Of a stretch of DNA of 64,000 nucleotides, positions 1 to 7,758 are shown piece after piece. This DNA is from Bacillus fungorum (GTDB lineage Bacteria > Bacillota > Bacilli > Bacillales > Bacillaceae_G): positions 186,001 through 250,000 of the forward strand of contig NZ_NWUW01000007.1 of the NCBI RefSeq assembly GCF_002746455.1, given 5' to 3'. The stretch's first letter is position 1; each line of letters starts with the position of its first letter. The position numbers and the translations under genes are program-made. The notes beneath the pieces are model-generated. The model was not told the origin of the DNA. It did not search any database and was given only the letters and a program-made list of their open reading frames with translations.

Positions 1-26
1 CCTTTCATGCAGTACTGCATGAAAGG
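1..26. repeat. Perfect 26-bp palindrome, probable terminator of the yjcZ-type gene
   Basis: Bases 1-13 are the exact reverse complement of bases 14-26, giving a long stem with almost no loop. It lies 80 bases beyond the stop of the minus-strand yjcZ-type gene and could end that transcript or one entering from outside the window. No clear T-run is visible, so the terminator reading is inference. Confidence 0.4.
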
Positions 27-105
27 GTTCCCTAATTTCGTTATTTTATTCATTTTCTTAAGTTGATGGCTATGATCTTATAAGATTGTCTTTTCCGATA
101 GTTTT

Positions 106-213
106 TTAGCAGAAGCAACTGCATCCGATAATGATTAATAGAATAAATAATACAACTAATAAAGCAAATCCTCCAGCAAAGCCACAGCCTCCACAACTAC
201 CACCAAAGCCCAT
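106..213 (-). CDS. YjcZ-family sporulation peptide, copy 1 (35 aa)
   Basis: This is a 35-residue peptide with a Gly/Cys-rich head (MGFGGSCGGCGFAGG), one hydrophobic helix ([13 protein letters not shown]) and a Cys-rich tail ending CSCFC. That layout is typical of the YjcZ/SscA-type small proteins made during sporulation in Bacillus. A strong ribosome site (AAGGAGGC) lies just upstream of the ATG. Two more copies lie at 1949-2074 and 7597-7704. Expected role: small membrane-associated spore or forespore component; the exact function of the family is unknown. Called from the layout alone, since the gene is too short for length statistics. Confidence 0.8.
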   Translation of the reverse strand: MGFGGSCGGCGFAGGFALLVVLFILLIIIGCSCFC

Positions 214-266
214 AATAGTGCCTCCTTTAGATAAGAGGGGAAACATAGGGTCACTCATATATTTTA

Positions 267-325
267 ACGGATTCAATTTACTGTATGTTTTTTACGCAGT
301 AATTGAGCAGGTCCTTTTGAAAATA
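267..325 (-). promoter_or_regulatory. Conserved upstream block of the yjcZ-type gene, copy 1
   Basis: About 60 bases upstream of the gene are shared with copies 2 and 3, including the invariant AGCAGGTCCTTTTGAAAA stretch. On the gene strand it contains CATACAGTA, compatible with a mother-cell sigma (SigE/SigK) -10 element, but I could not place a convincing -35. The conservation across three loci supports a promoter or leader. Confidence 0.45.
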
Positions 326-326
326 C

Positions 327-440
327 AGAAAAGACGCCCAAAGTTGCCTTTCTTCGACTTGAACCATCTTAATTTTATGCATGGGGCTTCCATCCGAAGA
401 TTTTCTTACTATGTTAAGTTATTTTGTTCATTGAGAAATA
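327..440 (-). repeat. Dispersed repeat A, copy 1 (putative small RNA element)
   Basis: About 115 bases matching copies at 19018-19118 and 24244-24362. Shared parts are GACTTGAACCA, TTAATTTTA, a short hairpin with GGATGG in the loop, and (with copy 3) a GTTAAGTTATTTTGTT-like end. In minus-strand orientation it ends near a GC hairpin and T-rich tract, like a terminated RNA. It directly abuts the yjcZ upstream block. Confidence 0.5.
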
Positions 441-534
441 TTAGATTCAGGTGATTATTGAATGATTCTGAGATCCGCTTAAAAGTGTATGAATAGAATA
501 AAATAAAAGTGCATAAAATCCATATTTAAATGAA

Positions 535-564
535 GAAGCCCTAGGACTAGGGGTCTAGGGCTTC
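535..564. terminator. Strong hairpin, 10-bp GC-rich arms
   Basis: GAAGCCCTAG at 535-544 pairs perfectly with CTAGGGCTTC at 555-564 around a 10-base loop. Neither side carries a long T-run, so it may be an RNA or DNA hairpin rather than a classic terminator. The surrounding stretch 441-932 holds no convincing gene; a short open frame near 660-730 is listed among the rejected items. Confidence 0.4.
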
Positions 565-932
565 TCGGTTTGGTATATCTCACACGACATTATGAAAAGA
601 AAAGAACTTACTGAAGATAACACATAAATGTTTCGTAAATGTATCAAAGAGGCGAGGTAGCGTTTATAAATGAGTATTCGACTCCTGTGAAGGTAATTAA
701 GGGTAGGGGGAAGCCAAGTGATAAACGGATCCTATGAAGCTAAAATGGCATTTTTCTGTTATATAGAGATTATATATGAAACGTGTATTTGAATAAAATG
801 GATATTTACTTAGACAACTTCCTTAAAATAACCTTAATTAAATTATAGATTTAATAATACCCGAAAAATAAATGGTATAATTTTCTAAAACAACTTAAAT
901 GAAGTTTATTTTAGAAAAGGAGTAGATGGAAG

Positions 933-1157
933 ATGTTTCGGAAAATCAAGTTTTATTTAATGAGCATCTTAATTAGTTCAATGGTAGGTGGAATTATTAT
1001 AGGTGCTAATTTCTTGTTTCATAACATTTATAATTTAGTTGCAGGTAAAGAATATCATTTTAATATGTGGCCTTCTATTATTATATTTAGTGTCGTATTT
1101 ATTTCGAGTTTCTCGTATATGTTGAAGAAGGGGCCGGATATACTTGTTAATGATTAA
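933..1157 (+). CDS. Small membrane protein, unknown (74 aa)
   Basis: The product has two hydrophobic helices (about residues 9-30 and 45-63) with a short polar loop between and a basic N-terminus, so it should be a two-pass membrane protein. An AAAAGGAG ribosome site precedes the ATG. No family is recognised. Its stop overlaps the ATG of the next small gene, so the two are probably cotranslated. Confidence 0.6.
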   Translation: MFRKIKFYLMSILISSMVGGIIIGANFLFHNIYNLVAGKEYHFNMWPSIIIFSVVFISSFSYMLKKGPDILVND

Positions 1158-1317
1158 ATCAATAGTAATTATCGTAGGCGCTGCCGTGATCTGGGTGGCG
1201 TCTTGTTTGTTATTAAGGAAAGGTAAGGGGGAAATAAAAAAAGAACCTGCAAACATGCAGATTCTCCTGATAATGATTTATATAAGTAAGACCCGAAAAT
1301 ATAATACAATGATTTGA
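1150..1317 (+). CDS. Small membrane protein, 3' end rewritten by a repeat (55 aa)
   Basis: The ATG at 1150 overlaps the end of the preceding gene (TTAATGATTAA), a typical translational-coupling junction. Residues 4-22 are hydrophobic (IVIIVGAAVIWVASCLLL), followed by a basic stretch. From about residue 30 the reading frame runs into dispersed repeat B, so the last 25 codons are repeat sequence and the original C-terminus may have been lost. No family is recognised. Confidence 0.45.
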   Translation: MIKSIVIIVGAAVIWVASCLLLRKGKGEIKKEPANMQILLIMIYISKTRKYNTMI

Positions 1318-1330
1318 AAATGAGTTCAAG
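1235..1330. repeat. Dispersed repeat B, copy 1
   Basis: About 96 bases nearly identical, in the same orientation, to 18229-18322: AAAAAAAGAACCTGCAAAC, TGCAGATTCTC, TGATAATGATTTAT, GAAAATATAATACAATGATT and AAAATGAGTTCAAG occur in the same order. GTTTGCAGG and CCTGCAAAC-like parts can form a hairpin. It sits on the end of a small gene. Confidence 0.6.
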
Positions 1331-1338
1331 TAAATAAA

Positions 1339-1366
1339 AAAGAACCCGATGGAGTTCGGGTTCTTT
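1339..1366 (+). terminator. Rho-independent terminator
   Basis: AAAGAACCCGA and TCGGGTTCTTT form an 11-bp stem around GGAGT (AAAGAACCCGATGGAGTTCGGG core) with T-rich 3' side. It ends the two-gene unit that starts at 933. Confidence 0.7.
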
Positions 1367-1916
1367 CAGAAGTGATGATGTTTTCTCGGCTTGGGAACTG
1401 AGAAAATACAAAAATATAATACATCGAGATTTAGAGAATTTCAATACTTAAATTAGGCTTTAATGCGAGGTGGTGAAGCTATGTAACTAATAGTAATGTA
1501 GAATGTATAAATTATGTGCTGGGAAAAGATTTTGTCATTTACAAGGTTTTTTATTTGAAAAAGTTATTCAAATAGGGAGATTGAAGAGTTGCTCCCAATA
1601 TATATTCTTGATAATGGATATGCGATTATGTATATCCGTTTTTTTATAGTATAAGAAATAACACTGCTGGATATATTTCACTTATTATAATTTGAGCAAG
1701 GATACCGCAAATATGTTGCAAGTTAGAAAGAATAGGGTAAGTGTATTACAAATATTGGATTGCTACTTGTTATGAGTTATTTTAATGCGAAATTATGCTG
1801 GATTTTTATTAAATGAATACATAGTGGAAAAATATTCCGCTAGTTACAGAGAAAATATATTCGTTTTGGGGTTACTTTAAAACGCTAGCTTAATAGCGTT
1901 GGATAACTTCACATAT
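1367..1916. other. Intergenic stretch with no supported gene
   Basis: An AT-rich region of about 550 bases. It has a small hairpin followed by seven T at about 1616-1645 (GGATAT...ATATCC), which suggests a short transcript ends there. A GAGGTGG site followed by ATG-TAA near 1470 encodes nothing. I see no gene. Confidence 0.4.
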
Positions 1917-1946
1917 CGAAAAAAAGACACTCTCAAGAGTGCCTCC
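1917..1946 (-). terminator. Terminator of yjcZ-type copy 2
   Basis: Read on the minus strand, GGCACTC-TTGA-GAGTGTC is followed by seven T. It starts directly after the stop codon of the yjcZ-type gene. Confidence 0.75.
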
Positions 1947-1948
1947 CC

Positions 1949-2074
1949 TTAGCAGCCGAATCCGCCGCCCCAACAGCTAGCGCCAACGATGATTAATAAA
2001 ATAAAGAGTACAACAAGTAAAGCGAATCCGCCGCCGAAACCGCAGCCTCCACCACAACTACCGCCATAGCCCAT
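1949..2074 (-). CDS. YjcZ-family sporulation peptide, copy 2 (41 aa)
   Basis: The 41-residue product begins [17 protein letters not shown], continues with the hydrophobic helix [13 protein letters not shown] and ends GASCWGGFGC. It has the same plan as the copies at 106 and 7597 but a longer Gly-rich tail with a Trp. A strong site (GGAAGGAGGAG) precedes the ATG and a terminator follows directly. Role inferred from family resemblance: sporulation-associated small membrane peptide. Confidence 0.8.
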   Translation of the reverse strand: MGYGGSCGGGCGFGGGFALLVVLFILLIIVGASCWGGGFGC

Positions 2075-2107
2075 ATTAACTCCTCCTTCCATAAAGACCA
2101 TTAATTA

Positions 2108-2167
2108 ATGGATTTAATTCACTTTATGTTTTTACGTATGAAGTTGAGCAGGTCCTTTTGAAAAATA
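2108..2167 (-). promoter_or_regulatory. Conserved upstream block, yjcZ-type copy 2
   Basis: Shares GAGCAGGTCCTTTTGAAAA and the flanking TTTATGTTTTTACG region with the blocks at 267-325 and 7759-7820. A bcr1 copy is inserted immediately beyond it at 2182. Confidence 0.45.
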
Positions 2168-2181
2168 AAAGGTACTTGGAT

Positions 2182-2339
2182 TTTATCAAGCATTAACGGG
2201 CAGTAAGACCCCCACCTCAAAATTCAGCGAAGGCAAAGAAGTAAGGTGGGGGATCAACTACCCGTAAAAGCCCGATTGGTGAGGGCTGATAATCAGTTGG
2301 GGATGAAGAAAACCCCCACTGATTAAAGTTTCACTTTAT
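2182..2339 (+). mobile_element. bcr1 repeat element, copy 1 (about 158 bp)
   Basis: Starts and ends with TTTAT, the target duplication described for bcr1. Inside are the ACGGGCAG...CTGCCCGT-like outer stem (here CTACCCGT), a CCCCCACCT...AGGTGGGGG hairpin, GCCCGATTGGTGAGGGC and a second hairpin ending in CACTGATTAAAGTTTCAC. It matches five other copies in this window. bcr1 is non-coding and thought to be moved by a transposase in trans. Confidence 0.85.
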
Positions 2340-2425
2340 AAGAGGTGACAATCTTATTTTTGTCACGGGTATTATGCTGATGACATATTGTATTTTATTC
2401 TGTGTATTAAGGGAGGAGGATTTTT

Positions 2426-2686
2426 ATGGCTAATTCTGAAATGATTTTACGATTACTTACGGATTTAAAGATTGAACAGCAAGCTTTAAAAGAGCAGTTG
2501 GAAAAAATACAAACAGCTGTGACTATTCTTGAAGGAAAATCAGCGATTATTGAAGAAAAACCAGCAATTATGGAAGAAAAACCAAAGACCATTGAAGAAA
2601 AACCAGCTGTTGCAAAGCAAAGAGCTCATTCTGGACGCCCAACATCTTTTCGTGCTTGGAGAGCAGCTACTCAAAAAAATTCATAA
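2426..2686 (+). CDS. Coiled-coil protein with EEKPA repeats, unknown (86 aa)
   Basis: Residues 1-36 form a heptad-rich helix likely to make a coiled coil. Residues 37-63 hold three or four imperfect copies of an I-x-EEKPA unit. The C-terminus (RAHSGRPTSFRAWRAATQK) is strongly basic. A good site (AAGGGAGGAGG) precedes the ATG. I know of no named family. A basic tail on an acidic coiled coil could bind nucleic acid or a partner, but that is only inference. Single-gene unit with its own terminator. Confidence 0.6.
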   Translation: MANSEMILRLLTDLKIEQQALKEQLEKIQTAVTILEGKSAIIEEKPAIMEEKPKTIEEKPAVAKQRAHSGRPTSFRAWRAATQKNS

Positions 2687-2696
2687 AAGTATAAGA

Positions 2697-2729
2697 AAAG
2701 AAGACATCAATTAAGATGTCTTCTTTTCC
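2697..2729 (+). terminator. Terminator after the EEKPA-repeat gene
   Basis: AAAGAAGACATC and GATGTCTTCTTTT form a 12-bp stem around AATTAA just past the stop codon. Confidence 0.85.
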
Positions 2730-2936
2730 TGTACAATCCAAATGAGTTAAGAAGGTATATCCATATTGCTTTAAAAATAAGAAGAAAATAACGATTGTCG
2801 ACTCCTATTTTAGTATAGCATGTAATAATAAATACTTTTATGCAATTTTGCATATATATAGATTATATAATTTAAATTGTATATAGTTTAGTTGTCTGTT
2901 ATTTGTTTTAATTCATTTACTTATATTATTTTTTGA

Positions 2937-3009
2937 GCGCCCCAGTGATGGGGCCTTTTTTTATAATTGTGTTAAAGTGGAAACCCCTCAAGCATAAGGA
3001 GGGGTTTCA
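2937..3009. terminator. Two terminator hairpins ahead of the hydrolase 3' end
   Basis: GGGGC-pairing hairpin GCCCCAGTGATGGGGC at 2939-2954 is followed by seven T on the plus strand. A second stem, GAAACCCCTC...GAGGGGTTTC at 2980-3009, lies just past the minus-strand hydrolase stop and probably ends that gene. Confidence 0.7.
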
Positions 3010-3027
3010 TAACTAGGAAAATGGTTA

Positions 3028-4434
3028 TTAGTGTTTAATGAGAGGAAGTTCAGGATGTTGCTTCTGAATTTCTTCTAAATGACTTTCATTTATCCCTTTT
3101 AACGTTTGATCAAAAAAGCTAGTTACTAGTTTATTAATGAGTTTATAATTTGCTGCTACATCTTCGCCGGGTTCATTAATAATAGGTGAAAATGCTGCTA
3201 AATCTGTAAAACTATTATGATTTGTTTTTGGAATTACAACTGTATACGCGCCAGGTTTTTCAATGGTTTTATTTCTTAAATAGGATATTTCAAACAATTC
3301 ATCTTGGATTCCGTCTGTCTTTTGATTCTCCATTTCTTTCATATAATGAATTGTGGCTTCGGCATTCATCAACATGAATGGTTTCTGAGGACCATCTTTA
3401 GGCATTGGATCTCCATACAATCCGCCGTCCATATCAATTGCAGATTTAATACGATTATCCTTTATTAACATTTGTGCGGCAGTTGCTCCTCCATAAGAGT
3501 GACCTAACATACCAATTTTGTCATAGTCAATTAAATTTGCAATGGCTGTAAAGTTTTTATCGAAAGTGCCTTCTATTACTTCGTTTAAAACGAAAGTAGT
3601 ATCCTGTTCCCAATTTCGAACCATGTTATTTAAAGCGTTAGGTGTAAATTCAATTGGTACGGAATCTATACGTTTTCCATTAGGGAAAATCGTTGTTGCT
3701 GCGTACCCTGTGAAATTAAGAGCGATTACTACATAACCTTGACTAGCTAACTCTTCTAACTGGAATGTATTTTGTTGTCCGTATAATTCCATCCCATGGC
3801 CGAATAAAAGGAGGGGGAATTTCCCCTTAATTTGAAGTGGTTTAGCATCTTGATAAGAATGTGTTTTTGTCAGCCCTAAATGTGTCGTTACGATATACGG
3901 AGCACCTTTTGTTACACCCAATTGTTCAGCGAGAGCGTCTATGTTCTCAAAGTAGGCAGAAGGTTTCCCAGATCCTTTTTCGGCAGGATAGTACACTTGT
4001 ATCATTAGTTCACGATTTCCGTGACTACTCGGTACAATGGTTTCTTTTCGATTTGTATCAATTAAATGGAAAGCTTTCGTTCCTACTGTATATTTTCCTG
4101 TAGGCTCTGGGAGTGTTATGACCGGAAAAAGTAAGGGTAACGCAAACATTGCGATAGCAGTTACGATAATTCCTACACTTTTTAAAACTTTTATAGCTAA
4201 TTTCTTGGAAACGACTGTAGTTTTGGGTTTCAAAAAAACTTGTAATGTTAAAATGAGTGTTAGGCAATAAGCAGGTATCATACGCCAATTTGCGCCAATT
4301 ACAATGATGGTGGCCAATAAGAATGCATAATTTATCATTAAAATGATTACATTCCTTTTCGTCAAACCACGCTTGATAAAGATAAGTTGGATGCTAGACA
4401 AAAGTAATACAGCAACAAAAATGATTTCTGACAT
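3028..4434 (-). CDS. Membrane-anchored alpha/beta hydrolase, PAF-acetylhydrolase-like (468 aa)
   Basis: Residues 1-110 hold three or four membrane segments (about 2-20, 28-47, 54-67 and 88-108). The rest is an alpha/beta hydrolase domain. The nucleophile elbow GHSYGG is at 311-316 (Ser313), the acid is probably Asp336 in IDMDGG, and the His is His406 in TNHNSF. The layout matches the platelet-activating-factor acetylhydrolase/dienelactone-hydrolase family, so an esterase or lipase acting outside the membrane is likely; the substrate is unknown. A GGAAAGGAG site precedes the ATG. It stands alone between terminators. Confidence 0.8.
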   Translation of the reverse strand: MSEIIFVAVLLLSSIQLIFIKRGLTKRNVIILMINYAFLLATIIVIGANWRMIPAYCLTLILTLQVFLKPKTTVVSKKLAIKVLKSVGIIVTAIAMFALPLLFPVITLPEPTGKYTVGTKAFHLIDTNRKETIVPSSHGNRELMIQVYYPAEKGSGKPSAYFENIDALAEQLGVTKGAPYIVTTHLGLTKTHSYQDAKPLQIKGKFPLLLFGHGMELYGQQNTFQLEELASQGYVVIALNFTGYAATTIFPNGKRIDSVPIEFTPNALNNMVRNWEQDTTFVLNEVIEGTFDKNFTAIANLIDYDKIGMLGHSYGGATAAQMLIKDNRIKSAIDMDGGLYGDPMPKDGPQKPFMLMNAEATIHYMKEMENQKTDGIQDELFEISYLRNKTIEKPGAYTVVIPKTNHNSFTDLAAFSPIINEPGEDVAANYKLINKLVTSFFDQTLKGINESHLEEIQKQHPELPLIKH

Positions 4435-4564
4435 TTTCAGCTTTTAGCTCCTTTCCTAATCATATAAATGTAGATTATTAAATTGATAGTCTTCTCGGCT
4501 ATATAACCGTCATTGATAATTGTATGCATGTAAGTCAGTTTAGAACGTCTGTACATTACATTTT

Positions 4565-4597
4565 AAGAAAAAAGTACTCATGTGAGTACTTTTTCTT
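4565..4597. terminator. Bidirectional terminator
   Basis: AAGAAAAAAGTACTCA pairs with TGTGAGTACTTTTTCTT, nearly perfect over 16 bp. It lies between the small minus-strand gene at 4618 and the hydrolase promoter region. Confidence 0.75.
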
Positions 4598-4617
4598 AAA
4601 TGAATCGCTATTTATTT

Positions 4618-4719
4618 TTAAACTGATCCCCATAAATGATAAACCATACCGATAACAAAAAATGTTAGTCCAATAAAGAAAACGATTAAAGCAAGCATTC
4701 CGTTTTTATTATGTTCCAT
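4618..4719 (-). CDS. Small membrane protein, unknown (33 aa)
   Basis: Encodes MEHNKNGM followed by one helix (LALIVFFIGLTFFVIGMVY) and HLWGSV. The ribosome site AAAAAAGGAGC is well placed, and a terminator follows the stop. This arrangement of site, short membrane peptide and terminator argues for a real gene although it is only 33 codons. Function unknown. Confidence 0.6.
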   Translation of the reverse strand: MEHNKNGMLALIVFFIGLTFFVIGMVYHLWGSV

Positions 4720-4751
4720 AAAGTTAGCTCCTTTTTTAGTTATATACAAAC

Positions 4752-4786
4752 AAAGCCTTTAGTTGTAATTATGGCTAAAGGCTTTG
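4752..4786. repeat. Hairpin repeat C, copy 1
   Basis: AAAGCCTTTAG...CTAAAGGCTTT with loop TTGTAATTATGG. The same hairpin, with one loop change, recurs at 7495-7529. It may serve as a terminator for the small gene at 4618 upstream transcription or be a tiny dispersed element. Confidence 0.5.
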
Positions 4787-4825
4787 GGTATCATACTTTT
4801 TAGTGTATAAAAATTTATTAAATTA

Positions 4826-4973
4826 TTTATCTCGCTATTTGCGGGCAGTAAGACTCCTACCTCAAAATTTGGCAAATGCGAGGAAGTTAGGTGGGAGATG
4901 AATGCCTGATTGGTGTGGGCTAATAATCAGTGGGGGAGGGACAAAACCTCCACTGATTAAAGTTTTACTTTAT
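4826..4973 (+). mobile_element. bcr1 repeat element, copy 2 (about 148 bp)
   Basis: Bounded by TTTAT at 4826-4830 and 4969-4973. Contains GCGGGCAGTAAGACTCC, the AGGTGGGAG half of the first hairpin, CCTGATTGGTGTGGGC and CACTGATTAAAGTTTTAC. It lacks about 10 bases of the centre relative to copy 1. Confidence 0.8.
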
Positions 4974-5026
4974 ATATTTGAATGTAATTCCAAAAGAAAG
5001 ACGAATTTACGGCTTTGCTAAATGTA

Positions 5027-6202
5027 TTAACTTGATAATGACGCTTGATTATTAGAATTGAAAAATTTTAGTTTTATTATAATTAATAGAAATGAAAGTA
5101 ATGTAAATATAAAACCACTCCAAATAAGTTGGTGGATGCCTAAGTTTGAAATGAACCAGCCTCCAATAGATGTTCCTAAAGTAATTCCGAGATTAGAGAA
5201 TGAAACAAACAGACTATTACCAAACTCAGGTGCTTCTTTAGCCTCGCTTATTAACCATGTTTGACCAACAATTAATCCACCAGAATGTACGATTCCCCAA
5301 ATAAATACCATAAAAATCATTGGAACAAGGTAGGAACCTAAATAATAAACCAATATGTAAACAATAGAATATAAAATAGGGAATGATATTACTGTATTTA
5401 CTATACTTTTTTGCAGGAGACTACCGAATACATGATTGCCTAAAATCATAACTATACCAAATATAAATAACATGATGCTAATGAGTGATCCAGTCATGGA
5501 AGTTACTTTTGCAAGGTATTCAGCAAAGTAGCTGTAAACGGAGAACATGGCTGCAAAAAGGAATGTGATAGTTAAAATATTTAACCATAATCCTGGCTTG
5601 CCTAGTATACGAATTTGTTTGTCGAAGGACATTTTTTCTTTAACAGGCATAGAAGGAAGTAAGATTAATATTCCAATGAATGCAAGGGTGTTAATAAGTG
5701 CTCCGAATAAAAAAGCAATTTCTAGTGAAAATTGGTCTGCAAGGTAGGATGTTAATGGTACACCTAGAGCAAATCCAGCAGTAATACCCATAAAAACTTT
5801 TGTAACTGCTTGCCCGCTCTTTTCTGGGGGAACAAGTTTCGCAGCTGTTACAAGAGCGATTGAAAAGAAGAGTGGGTGAAGTGCGGCAGGTAAAATACGA
5901 AAAATAAGCATAGTTTCAAATTGTGTTGTGTAAGCGTAGATTATGTTAGAAACAGCAAAAATAAAGATTGCTGCTAATAAAATGATTTTGCGATTAATGC
6001 TTGAGACGAGCAAAATTAAGAAAGGTCCAGAAATAGCGACAACTAGTGCAAAGATGCTTACTAAAAATCCTGCTTGGGCTGTTGAGATATGAAACTTTTG
6101 CGTAATTTGTGGCAGCACGCCGACAATACTCATCTCGGTAGTAATAATTCCGAATACGCCTGTCGCCAGTGTCAGGATAAGTAAAGGATTTACTTTTTTC
6201 AT
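5027..6202 (-). CDS. MFS transporter, DHA1-type efflux protein (391 aa)
   Basis: The 391-residue product has about twelve membrane segments. The first helix carries ITTEMSIVGVLPQI, and after TM2 a typical DHA1 loop follows. Family resemblance is to the AraJ/PbuE branch of drug or metabolite exporters acting by proton antiport; the substrate cannot be read from the sequence. The ATG has only a weak site (GAGAG). An ArsR-family regulator on the same strand ends about 265 bases upstream with its own terminator between, so co-regulation is plausible but they are separate units. Confidence 0.85.
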   Translation of the reverse strand: MKKVNPLLILTLATGVFGIITTEMSIVGVLPQITQKFHISTAQAGFLVSIFALVVAISGPFLILLVSSINRKIILLAAIFIFAVSNIIYAYTTQFETMLIFRILPAALHPLFFSIALVTAAKLVPPEKSGQAVTKVFMGITAGFALGVPLTSYLADQFSLEIAFLFGALINTLAFIGILILLPSMPVKEKMSFDKQIRILGKPGLWLNILTITFLFAAMFSVYSYFAEYLAKVTSMTGSLISIMLFIFGIVMILGNHVFGSLLQKSIVNTVISFPILYSIVYILVYYLGSYLVPMIFMVFIWGIVHSGGLIVGQTWLISEAKEAPEFGNSLFVSFSNLGITLGTSIGGWFISNLGIHQLIWSGFIFTLLSFLLIIIKLKFFNSNNQASLSS

Positions 6203-6423
6203 TTATAAAACTCTCCATTCGTATTATTATTTTGAAAGTAAATTCATTAACAAAGAAATGTGTATGATTGGACGCTAATATTATCAAGGTTATGTATTGT
6301 CAAATACAATAACAGATATCTAAATAATTAGATGTGATGTATTAAAAAAATTTCTCTTTACTATATTTCTTACTTTTGCAATTTTATACAAGATGAATTG
6401 ATGTCCGAAAACAACTGAATACG

Positions 6424-6464
6424 TGAAAGTTAATAATCAGCGCCCCAATTAATTATTAACTTTC
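6424..6464 (-). terminator. Terminator of the ArsR-family gene
   Basis: GAAAGTTAATAAT pairs perfectly with ATTATTAACTTTC around a 15-base loop, starting three bases past the stop codon of the minus-strand regulator. Confidence 0.75.
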
Positions 6465-6467
6465 ATT

Positions 6468-6779
6468 TTATAATTCGTTTTGGACGTATTCAGAAAACTC
6501 TTGTATCGTTTTTTCATTTCGACGATAGTATGTCCATTTTCCAATTCGTTCAGATTCTAATAAACCTGCCTTTTTCATAGTTAATAAATAACTAGAAATA
6601 ACGGATTGGGCTAAACCAGTTTTAAGCTGGATATCTCCTACACACACTCCAATCTGAAAATTTATTCCTTGTTCTAAATAAGGTTTTTCGTCGAAATGGT
6701 TTTTGGGATTTTTTAACCATGATAAAATTTGACATCTTGTTTCATTTGACAATGCTTTATAAATTAATGAAGGTTCCAT
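6468..6779 (-). CDS. ArsR/SmtB-family transcriptional regulator (103 aa)
   Basis: A single winged-helix domain: ALSNETRCQILSWL at residues 8-21 is the classic ArsR N-terminal helix, the recognition helix is TGLAQSVISSYLLTMKKAGL, and the wing is ESERIGKWTYYRRNEK. An unusual insert of about 20 residues (FDEKPYLEQGINFQIG) sits before VCVGDIQ. A metal or thiol site is not obvious; the only cysteines are Cys18 and Cys47, so it may sense something other than metal. A likely target is the MFS exporter gene downstream. Confidence 0.8.
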   Translation of the reverse strand: MEPSLIYKALSNETRCQILSWLKNPKNHFDEKPYLEQGINFQIGVCVGDIQLKTGLAQSVISSYLLTMKKAGLLESERIGKWTYYRRNEKTIQEFSEYVQNEL

Positions 6780-6951
6780 AAGGATATTATATCTACTTTT
6801 ATAGATTTGTAAATAGGAACTGTAGATTTAAAAAAAAGAGATATACATATACCTTTTTTAAATATGAACATTCAGTAAGGTTTTTCTATAAAAAATTTGC
6901 AACACTATATTACTTTAGAATATGATTGTTTAAAGAGTAGGTGATGAATAC

Positions 6952-7428
6952 ATGTAGGAAACAAAACGATTCCCGCTTATATCTGGAAATCTCTCATTAG
7001 ATTTAGTAAATACAGAGCTAGTTAGGCGTGGACAACGTTATGATTTATTAATAACGGATGAAGATGTATTAGAATGGCTACATGTAATAAAGGTTAATCT
7101 GCCTTTTTGGAATGCACCGCTATCTCAGCCGCGTAATATTATTGGAGGACATTTGATTTCAACTTTTATTGGCCTATCAATATATCATTTGTTTGGGAAT
7201 GAATATTGGACAATTGCTTTAGCGGTGGGGATGGCAATAGCTGTTATGATGTTAACGAGAACAACACATCCTTCGGCAGGGGCCGATCCAATTATCGTTA
7301 TTTTAGGAGCAAATAGTTGGAGTTATTTAGTAACACCGGTTTTAGTTGGTTCCGTTGTTATTGTAGTTATTGCTTTATTCATTAATAATATGAGTAGTAA
7401 AAGAAGCTATCCAACTTTTTGGATATAG
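6952..7428 (+). pseudogene. Chimeric pseudogene: ABATE-type regulator start fused to HPP-family protein end
   Basis: One frame runs from the ATG at 6952 through an immediate TAG (codon 2) to 7428. Codons 3-55 read like the N-terminus of an ABATE/CGNR zinc-finger regulator (LISGNLSLDLVNTELVRRG, then DLLITDEDVLEWL). At about 7095-7110 it changes to NAPLSQPRNIIGGHL and then TRTTHPSAGA and WSYLVTPVLVGS, which are hallmarks of HPP integral membrane proteins. So a deletion removed the end of one gene and the start (first one or two membrane helices) of the next, joining them in frame. The nonsense codon or a one-base shift near the start kills the ABATE part. A TTG at 7153 could in principle start a 91-residue HPP remnant. 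Confidence 0.75.
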
Positions 7429-7494
7429 TTTGTAAAGTGAAAGACAATTTGGGTGAGTATTCCATTTTTACTATGTTTTCATTTTTATATAGAA

Positions 7495-7529
7495 AAAAGC
7501 CTTTAGTCGTAATTATGGCTAAAGGCTTC
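7495..7529. repeat. Hairpin repeat C, copy 2
   Basis: AAAGCCTTTAGTCGTAATTA then TGGCTAAAGGCTT; same as the hairpin at 4752-4786 apart from T to C in the loop. Lies just after the HPP remnant and may terminate it. Confidence 0.5.
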
Positions 7530-7596
7530 ATTTCTCATACTTTGTAGTTTATAAAGAAAAGACACCCATATAAGAATGTCTTTTCCGATAGTTTTT

Positions 7597-7704
7597 TTAG
7601 CAGAAGCAAGCAGCTCCAACGATGATTAATAAAATGAATAATACAACTAATAAAGCAAAGCCTCCAGCGAAGCCACAGCCTCCACAACTACCACCAAAGC
7701 CCAT
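7597..7704 (-). CDS. YjcZ-family sporulation peptide, copy 3 (35 aa)
   Basis: Thirty-five residues: MGFGGSCGGCGFAGGF, the helix [13 protein letters not shown] and the tail GAACFC. It differs from copy 1 at only four residues near the C-terminus, so these two are recent paralogues. An AAAGGAGGAAC site lies upstream and the AAAAGACA...TGTCTTTT hairpin at about 7555-7582 lies downstream as terminator. The role is inferred from the family (sporulation-linked membrane peptide). Confidence 0.8.
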   Translation of the reverse strand: MGFGGSCGGCGFAGGFALLVVLFILLIIVGAACFC

Positions 7705-7758
7705 AACAGTTCCTCCTTTAGAATAAGAGGGGAAAGCAAGGGATCACTCATGCGTTTT

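Noticed and set aside
131..454. Open frame of 107 codons on the plus strand at the left end
   Set aside because: It is the antisense of the yjcZ-type gene and its upstream block plus repeat A; the proline-rich start is the complement of the Gly-rich peptide.
660..730. Short frame reading YSTPVKVIKGRGKPSDKRIL
   Set aside because: Protein-like but no ATG or ribosome site in frame and only about 23 codons; could be a remnant, not enough to call.
1465..1490. GAGGTGG followed by ATG and an immediate TAA
   Set aside because: Encodes a single residue; no evidence for regulation by such a minimal frame.
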